Origin: CAYVSF01 sp046482855
GTDB lineage: Bacteria; Bacteroidota; Bacteroidia; Bacteroidales; UBA12077
Length of the DNA: 11,586 nucleotides
Direction: 5' to 3'
Assembly: GCA_046482855.1 (NCBI GenBank)
Contig: JAWOEH010000087.1
Location: 1 to 11,586, forward strand
In this document: in pieces, positions 7,259-11,586 of the stretch
Layout of the letters: each line of letters starts with the position of its first letter
Position numbering within the stretch: the first letter of the stretch is position 1
Translations under genes and position numbers: made by a program
The notes under the pieces: generated by a model
Seen by the model: the letters and a program-made list of their open reading frames with translations, nothing else
Told to the model about the DNA's origin: nothing
Database searches by the model: none

Positions 7259-8494
7259 TTATCCGAACATCTGTTGTACTTTCTCAAGACCTTCGAACAA
7301 ACGGTCAATCTCCTGAAATGTATTGTAAAAACTAAAGGACGCGCGAATGGTTCCATCCACTCCCATGAGGTGCATGATAGGTTCGGCACAGTGATGCCCG
7401 GTGCGCACGGCTACGCCCATTTTATCCAAAATCATACCGGCATCCAGATGGTGAATATCAGTAAAAACAAAGGAAAGCACGCTCACCTTTTTGCGGGCAG
7501 TCCCAATAATACGAATGCCTTTCATGGCTTTCATTTTGTTGGTGGCATACTGCAACAGCTCCTCTTCGTAAGCAGCTATGGCCTCCAGGCCTGTATCCTG
7601 CACGTAGGTTATCGCCCTTTCAAGTCCAATGGCACCGGCCATATTGGGTGTGCCCGCTTCAAAACGAAAGGGGATATCATTAAAAGTAGTTTCTTCAAAC
7701 GACACTTTTTGAATCATCTCGCCACCCGTTTGATAGGGAGGCATTTGCTCCAGCCATTTGCGCTTGGCATACAATACGCCAATGCCTGTAGGGCCATAAA
7801 GTTTGTGTCCGGAAAAAACAAAGAAATCGCAGTCCATGGCCTGCACATCAACAACTGTATGCTGCACACTTTGTGCACCATCAATCAAAACGGGAATCGA
7901 TTTTGCGTGCGCCTTATCAATGATAAAATTCACGTCATTTACGGTTCCCAAAGCATTGGAAATATGTGCAACGGCAACCAAGCGGGTTGTATCGGAAAGA
8001 TACTCCTCAAGCTTATCCAATTGCAAATCGCCATTATCGTCAACAGGCAGTACTTTAAGTATAGCGCCCTTACGTTGGCAAAGCATTTGCCAAGGCACAA
8101 TGTTGGCATGATGCTCCATGGCAGTGATAAGAATCTCATCACCTGCCTGCACAAACTTTTCGCCAAAGGAAAACGCCACCAGATTAATGGACTCGGTGGT
8201 TCCTTTTGTAAAGATCACCTCCTCCTTTTCAGCTGCCCCGATAAACTTCTGCACACTCGCACGGGCAGACTCATAGCGTTGAGTTAACTGCTCGCTCAGG
8301 TAGTGTACCCCCCGGTGAATATTGCTGTTTTCGTACCGATACATATGCGCCACAGCGTCAATCACCTGATTGGGTTTATGAGTTGTGGCTGCATTATCGA
8401 AATAGGCAAGAGGTTTCCCATAAATTTCCTGCTCAAGTATCGGGAAATCTTTCCGAATAGAGGCTACATCCAGATGTGATTTTTTCTGTTCCAT
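7259..8494 (-). CDS. sufS: Cysteine desulfurase SufS
   Basis: A pyridoxal-phosphate enzyme that turns L-cysteine into L-alanine and leaves a persulfide on its own cysteine, the sulfur source for the operon. Starting at the ATG at 8494 it has 411 residues, typical of group II (SufS/CsdA) desulfurases. Landmarks are YFDNAATTHKP (31-41), FTKGTTESINLV (95-106), ITAMEHHANIVPW (123-135), the cofactor lysine in FVFSGHKLYGPTG (Lys231), and the catalytic cysteine in RTGHHCAEPIM (Cys369). The frame runs seven codons further to a TTG inside sufD. I prefer the ATG because it overlaps the sufD stop as TAATG, a common coupling arrangement, and its protein begins with the MEQKKSHLDVASIRKDFP segment usual for the family. 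A long open frame on the opposite strand is a shadow of this gene. Confidence 0.96.
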   Translation of the reverse strand: MEQKKSHLDVASIRKDFPILEQEIYGKPLAYFDNAATTHKPNQVIDAVAHMYRYENSNIHRGVHYLSEQLTQRYESARASVQKFIGAAEKEEVIFTKGTTESINLVAFSFGEKFVQAGDEILITAMEHHANIVPWQMLCQRKGAILKVLPVDDNGDLQLDKLEEYLSDTTRLVAVAHISNALGTVNDVNFIIDKAHAKSIPVLIDGAQSVQHTVVDVQAMDCDFFVFSGHKLYGPTGIGVLYAKRKWLEQMPPYQTGGEMIQKVSFEETTFNDIPFRFEAGTPNMAGAIGLERAITYVQDTGLEAIAAYEEELLQYATNKMKAMKGIRIIGTARKKVSVLSFVFTDIHHLDAGMILDKMGVAVRTGHHCAEPIMHLMGVDGTIRASFSFYNTFQEIDRLFEGLEKVQQMFG

Positions 8495-9855
8495 TAATGA
8501 CAATGCATTTGGCAAAAGTTACATCGCGATAATTCGCCGCGTAATCGTTTATCAACTAACTCCTGAATTCTGTCTTCCAAGGGTTGTAATGGGATCTTTC
8601 CGATAACATCATGTGCAAAGGCATACATCAGCAGCAAGCGGGCTTCGCGTGTGTTAATCCCGCGGCTGCGCAAGTAAAACATGGCGCTTTCATCAAGCTG
8701 ACCAATGGTAGCTCCGTGGCTACACTTCACATCATCGGCATAAATCTCCAATTGGGGTTTGGTATGCATCTCAGCATCATCGGTTAACAATATGCTATTG
8801 TTGGCCTGATATGCCTGCGTCTTCTGCGCATCGGGAGCAACGTGCACACGGCCACGGAAAGCACCTGTTGCATAATCGTCGAGTACCCCTTTAAACAACT
8901 GACTGCTCTGGCAGTTGGGATATTTATGATCAACATTCACAAAATTGTCAATATGCTGTCCCTTATCGGTAAGATAAAGGCCGTATACATTACTCTCGGC
9001 ACCTTGCCCATTGAGCGTAACAAAGCTATTGTTACGGATGAGTCCACCGTGAAGTGTAATGGTATTGGCTGCTAAATAGCTATCGCGCTCCTGGTGGAAA
9101 AACAAGTTGGAAACTTGTCTTGAGCCATTGTGCTCATTTTGTATGCGAACGTAATCCAGTCGAGCATTTGGCGCAACATACGACTCGGTAACCGAATTGG
9201 TCAGGAAGTTTGCTGCCGATAGGGTATGGTCGCAAACCACCACTTGAGCTTGCGCATTTTCCTCAACAATAAACAGATTACGGTGTTGGGTCATACCATC
9301 CTCTTCATCCATCAACAAATTGATGATTTGAATAGGTTTATCCATCACCGTATTTTTGGGCACATACATAAAGATGCCATCACGCACAAAAGCAGTATTC
9401 AAGGCTACAAGCCCTTCTTTTGAGGTATCGGCATAAGCGCCAAAATGCTTGGCAACCAACTCGGGATATTGCTTCGTAGCCTCAGCAAAACTCCCTACGA
9501 TAATACCTCCGGGCAGTTCAGTAAGCATTTGGTTACGATTGTAGTACCACCCATTCAGGAGCAATACCACGTGGGTATTAAGTTCGGGAATATCGCACTT
9601 AAAGATATCATCCACATTGAACTCAATATTTTTTGGTGTCAGGTATTTCTTAAAGCCGTTTTCAAAGGCTTTTTGAAGATCAGTATACTTGTAGCGTTCA
9701 TCCGATTTATCAGGAATGCCTTGCTTTTGGAAGTCTTTCATTCCCTGTAAGCGCTTTTCCTTGATAAAGTCGGGGTCTTCACTTTCCAGAACCTCAAGAT
9801 TATCGGTAAACAACTTATGGTAGTGATCGATTAGATCGATATGCTTTACATTCAT
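8494..9855 (-). CDS. sufD: Fe-S cluster scaffold subunit SufD with Cys-rich C-terminus
   Basis: SufD is the SufB paralogue in the SufBC2D scaffold complex on which clusters are built. This protein has 453 residues, starting at the ATG at 9855 (a TTG two codons upstream is less likely). The N-terminal helical part includes DERYKYTDL (52-60). The right-handed beta-helix core includes NLFIVEENAQAQVV (193-206), the block around VTLNGQGAESNVYGLYL (279-295), AFRGRVHVAPDAQKTQAYQ (332-350) and the hallmark KCSHGATIGQLDESAMFYLRSRGI (377-400), where His380 corresponds to the SufD His that, with SufB, forms the proposed cluster-assembly site. The C-terminal helical part ends with RCNFCQMHCH, that is Cys445, Cys448, Cys452 and His451/His453, a tail absent from the E. 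coli protein as I recall it. The gene follows sufC by 22 bases and ends in a TAATG overlap with sufS. Confidence 0.96.
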   Translation of the reverse strand: MNVKHIDLIDHYHKLFTDNLEVLESEDPDFIKEKRLQGMKDFQKQGIPDKSDERYKYTDLQKAFENGFKKYLTPKNIEFNVDDIFKCDIPELNTHVVLLLNGWYYNRNQMLTELPGGIIVGSFAEATKQYPELVAKHFGAYADTSKEGLVALNTAFVRDGIFMYVPKNTVMDKPIQIINLLMDEEDGMTQHRNLFIVEENAQAQVVVCDHTLSAANFLTNSVTESYVAPNARLDYVRIQNEHNGSRQVSNLFFHQERDSYLAANTITLHGGLIRNNSFVTLNGQGAESNVYGLYLTDKGQHIDNFVNVDHKYPNCQSSQLFKGVLDDYATGAFRGRVHVAPDAQKTQAYQANNSILLTDDAEMHTKPQLEIYADDVKCSHGATIGQLDESAMFYLRSRGINTREARLLLMYAFAHDVIGKIPLQPLEDRIQELVDKRLRGELSRCNFCQMHCH

Positions 9856-9877
9856 AATCAACGATTTTTTTCGGAAA

Positions 9878-10630
9878 CTAAACTGTTTCCCCTTTTTTCA
9901 ACCAATCGTAACCTTTCTCTTCCAACTCAAGAGCCAACTCCTTGCCTCCCGACTTGATGATCTTCCCGTTATACAATACATGTACAAAATCGGGAATGAT
10001 ATAATCGAGCAATCGCTGGTAATGGGTAATCACCACGGTAGCATTCTGCTTAGTTTTAAGCTTATTCACCCCATTTGCAACAATGCGCAGGGCATCGATA
10101 TCAAGGCCTGAGTCCGTTTCATCGAGGATAGATAATTTGGGCTCAAGCATAGCCATTTGGAAAATTTCGTTCCGTTTTTTCTCGCCGCCTGAGAAACCCT
10201 CGTTTACCGATCTATTGGTAAGATTTGAGTCGAGTTCGACTAAATTTTTTCGTTCACGCATCATCTTTAGGAAGTCGGATGAACTGATAGGATCCTCACC
10301 CCGAAATTTCCGATGCTCATTCACGGCTGTTTTCAAGAAATTCACCATGCTTACGCCGGGAATTTCAATGGGGTACTGAAACCCCAGAAACATGCCTGCA
10401 TGAGCTCTCTCTTCAGGTTCCATATCAAAAAGATCTTTGCCATTGAAAGTAATTTCCCCCTCGGTGACATGGAACAGGTCACGACCGGCCAAAACGGAGG
10501 CTAATGTGCTCTTTCCGGAACCATTGGGCCCCATGATTGCATGGACCTCTCCGGCTTTTACTTCCAGGTTGATTCCTTTAAGAATCTCTTTTCCTTCAAT
10601 TTCTGCGTGTAAATTCTTTATAGTAAGCAT
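9878..10630 (-). CDS. sufC: SUF ATPase subunit SufC
   Basis: A cytoplasmic ABC-type ATPase that binds SufB and SufD and drives the conformational change needed for cluster assembly. It is not a transporter. Using the ATG at 10630 it has 250 residues, the family norm; a TTG at 10654 would only add eight atypical residues. The ABC motifs are all intact: Walker A GPNGSGKST (34-42), Q-loop Gln85 in FLGFQYP, signature FSGGEKKRNEI (146-156), Walker B LSILDE (166-171) with catalytic Glu171, D-loop SGLDID (174-179), and H-loop His203 in VVITHYQRLL. GGEKKRNE together with LDETDSGLDIDAL identifies SufC against other ABC ATPases. The leader is A-rich without a strong Shine-Dalgarno site. The gene lies 50 bases downstream of sufB and 22 bases upstream of sufD. 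Confidence 0.97.
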   Translation of the reverse strand: MLTIKNLHAEIEGKEILKGINLEVKAGEVHAIMGPNGSGKSTLASVLAGRDLFHVTEGEITFNGKDLFDMEPEERAHAGMFLGFQYPIEIPGVSMVNFLKTAVNEHRKFRGEDPISSSDFLKMMRERKNLVELDSNLTNRSVNEGFSGGEKKRNEIFQMAMLEPKLSILDETDSGLDIDALRIVANGVNKLKTKQNATVVITHYQRLLDYIIPDFVHVLYNGKIIKSGGKELALELEEKGYDWLKKGETV

Positions 10631-10680
10631 TATTGTTTTCTTTAAAATATTCAATTAATTCTATTCTTGTGTAGCGAAGA

Positions 10681-11586
10681 TTAACCAACGCTGCCCTCAA
10701 GGCTTATTTGAAGAAGTTTTTGTGCTTCTACAGCAAATTCCATAGGCAATTTGTTCAAAACCTCCTTGGCATAACCATTCACAATAAGTCCAATGGCATC
10801 TTCAGTGGGTATTCCCCGTTGGTTGCAATAGAAAATTTGATCTTCTCCAATTTTTGAGGTAGTGGCCTCATGCTCAACAATGCTGTTTTTATTGTCTACC
10901 TCCAAATAAGGGAAAGTATGAGCCCCACATTTATCCCCCAGCAACAAGCTATCGCACTGCGAGAAGTTACGGGCATTATCGGCATTTTTAGTTACCTTCA
11001 CCAACCCACGGTAGCTATTTTGGCTCTTTCCGGCCGAAATGCCCTTGGAGATAATCGTACTCTTGGTATTTTTCCCAATATGTATCATTTTCGTACCGGT
11101 ATCGGCCTGTTGATGATTGTTGGTCACAGCAACAGAGTAAAACTCGCCCACTGAATTATCGCCCATAAGAATTGTACTTGGGTATTTCCAGGTAATAGCT
11201 GAGCCGGTTTCCACTTGTGTCCAGCTAATTTTGCTATTTGCCCCTTTGGCAATACCTCTTTTGGTTACAAAGTTATAGATCCCGCCTTTTCCCTCTTTGT
11301 TCCCAGGATACCAATTTTGCACGGTAGAGTATTTCACGTGGCTATTTTCTTTGGCCACAATCTCAACAATGGCAGCGTGCAATTGATTTTCATCGCGCTG
11401 CGGAGCGGTACAACCCTCCAGATAGCTTACGTAGCTGTCGTCTTCGGCTACGATAAGAGTGCGCTCAAACTGGCCTGTATTGGCGGCATTAATACGGAAA
11501 TAGGTACTTAATTCCATAGGGCATCGAACTCCTTTGGGAATATAGCAAAACGAACCATCGCTAAATACAGCAGAGTTCAATGCGGC
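10681..11586 (-). CDS. sufB: Fe-S cluster scaffold subunit SufB, C-terminal 301 residues
   Basis: The frame stays open to the right edge, so the N-terminal third or so of the protein and its start are missing; the TTG at 11580 is an internal leucine (AALNSAVF), not a start. SufB is the main scaffold of the SufBC2D complex. The visible part is the beta-helix core and C-terminal domain: NSAVFSDGSF, then PKGVRCPMELSTYFRIN, SYLEGCTAPQRDENQLHA with the conserved Cys that aligns with E. coli Cys254, SQCDSLLLGDKCGAHTFPYLEV, whose first Cys aligns by spacing with the essential Cys405, and VEHEATTSKIGEDQ, whose His-Glu pair aligns with His433/Glu434. The C-terminal helices include GIPTEDAIGLIVNGYAKEVL. 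All residues of the proposed assembly site in this half are kept, so the gene looks intact. It is the first visible gene of the suf operon, followed by sufC after 50 bases. Confidence 0.97.
   Translation of the reverse strand, partial: AALNSAVFSDGSFCYIPKGVRCPMELSTYFRINAANTGQFERTLIVAEDDSYVSYLEGCTAPQRDENQLHAAIVEIVAKENSHVKYSTVQNWYPGNKEGKGGIYNFVTKRGIAKGANSKISWTQVETGSAITWKYPSTILMGDNSVGEFYSVAVTNNHQQADTGTKMIHIGKNTKSTIISKGISAGKSQNSYRGLVKVTKNADNARNFSQCDSLLLGDKCGAHTFPYLEVDNKNSIVEHEATTSKIGEDQIFYCNQRGIPTEDAIGLIVNGYAKEVLNKLPMEFAVEAQKLLQISLEGSVG

Larger units (their letters stand above)
5493..11586 (-). other. suf iron-sulfur assembly operon with queG as last gene (right end cut)
   Basis: Seven genes on the minus strand read sufB, sufC, sufD, sufS, sufE, sufT-like, queG. 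The gaps are 50, 22, a 1-base overlap, 18, 44 and 3 bases, with no reverse-strand gene between them, so one polycistronic mRNA is likely. The promoter and the start of sufB are beyond the right edge, so regulation (for example by an iron-sulfur-sensing repressor) cannot be assessed. No sufA or other carrier gene, and no regulator gene, is visible within the window. Transcription must end near or inside the 3' end of yjbQ, because only six bases separate the two convergent stops. Confidence 0.85.

Noticed and set aside
7274..8287. A 337-codon open frame on the plus strand, opposite sufS
   Set aside because: It is fully antisense to a strong sufS match with intact lysine and cysteine active-site motifs. 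Its translation is rich in His, Cys and Asn with no recognisable domain, as expected for a shadow frame.
8495..8515. Extended TTG start for sufS inside sufD
   Set aside because: The ATG at 8494 gives a TAATG coupling with sufD and a normal SufS N-terminus.
8842..10504. Several 60-100 codon frames on the plus strand opposite sufD and sufC
   Set aside because: All are antisense to well-identified genes, overlap each other, and show no domain or credible leader.
11578..11580. TTG at 11580 as a start for a short SufB
   Set aside because: The frame is open to the window edge and AALNSAVFSDGSF is an internal conserved stretch of SufB, so the gene is cut by the window and not truncated.

Overview
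The window looks like a piece of a Bacteroidota chromosome. The evidence is a TonB-dependent receptor with an N-terminal carboxypeptidase-regulatory-like domain, a GSCFA-family hydrolase, the gene order sufB-C-D-S-E followed by a small MIP18/DUF59 gene, and A-rich leaders without strong Shine-Dalgarno sites. I cannot name a genus. All genes except yjbQ read leftward (minus strand). Coding density is very high: no stretch above about 95 bases lacks a gene, and I see no RNA genes, mobile elements, CRISPR arrays or large repeats.

Region 1 (1-4982, minus strand) carries cell-envelope genes. In transcription order they are a GSCFA-domain SGNH-like hydrolase (3960-4982), an 803-residue outer-membrane TonB-dependent receptor (1494-3905), a secreted DUF2271-like protein starting 19 bases after the receptor, and the first 224 residues of a secreted protein resembling the N-terminal domain of M1 (gluzincin) metallopeptidases, which runs off the left edge. 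The receptor and the DUF2271-like gene are probably one transcription unit; the substrate of the receptor cannot be read from the sequence.

Region 2 (4983-5486) is a short divergent intergenic region followed by yjbQ (UPF0047 family), the only plus-strand gene. It converges on queG with six bases between the stop codons.

Region 3 (5493-11586, minus strand) is a SUF iron-sulfur cluster operon: sufB (C-terminal 301 residues; its start lies beyond the right edge), sufC, sufD, sufS (TAATG stop/start overlap with sufD), sufE, a DUF59/MIP18-family gene (sufT-like) and, three bases later, queG. SufS takes sulfur from cysteine, SufE accepts it and passes it to the SufBCD scaffold, SufC supplies ATPase activity, and the DUF59 protein probably helps deliver finished clusters. 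The last gene encodes epoxyqueuosine reductase, itself a two-[4Fe-4S] enzyme of tRNA modification, so the operon seems to join a cluster factory to a client.

Several long reading frames here begin at TTG codons upstream of, or inside, the real start. I moved the starts of the DUF2271-like gene, sufS, sufD and sufC to downstream ATGs that fit family length or signal-peptide position. I did not find a convincing new system. The best second-look items are queG at the end of the suf operon, a cysteine-rich tail on SufD, and a hairpin at the sufE stop codon.
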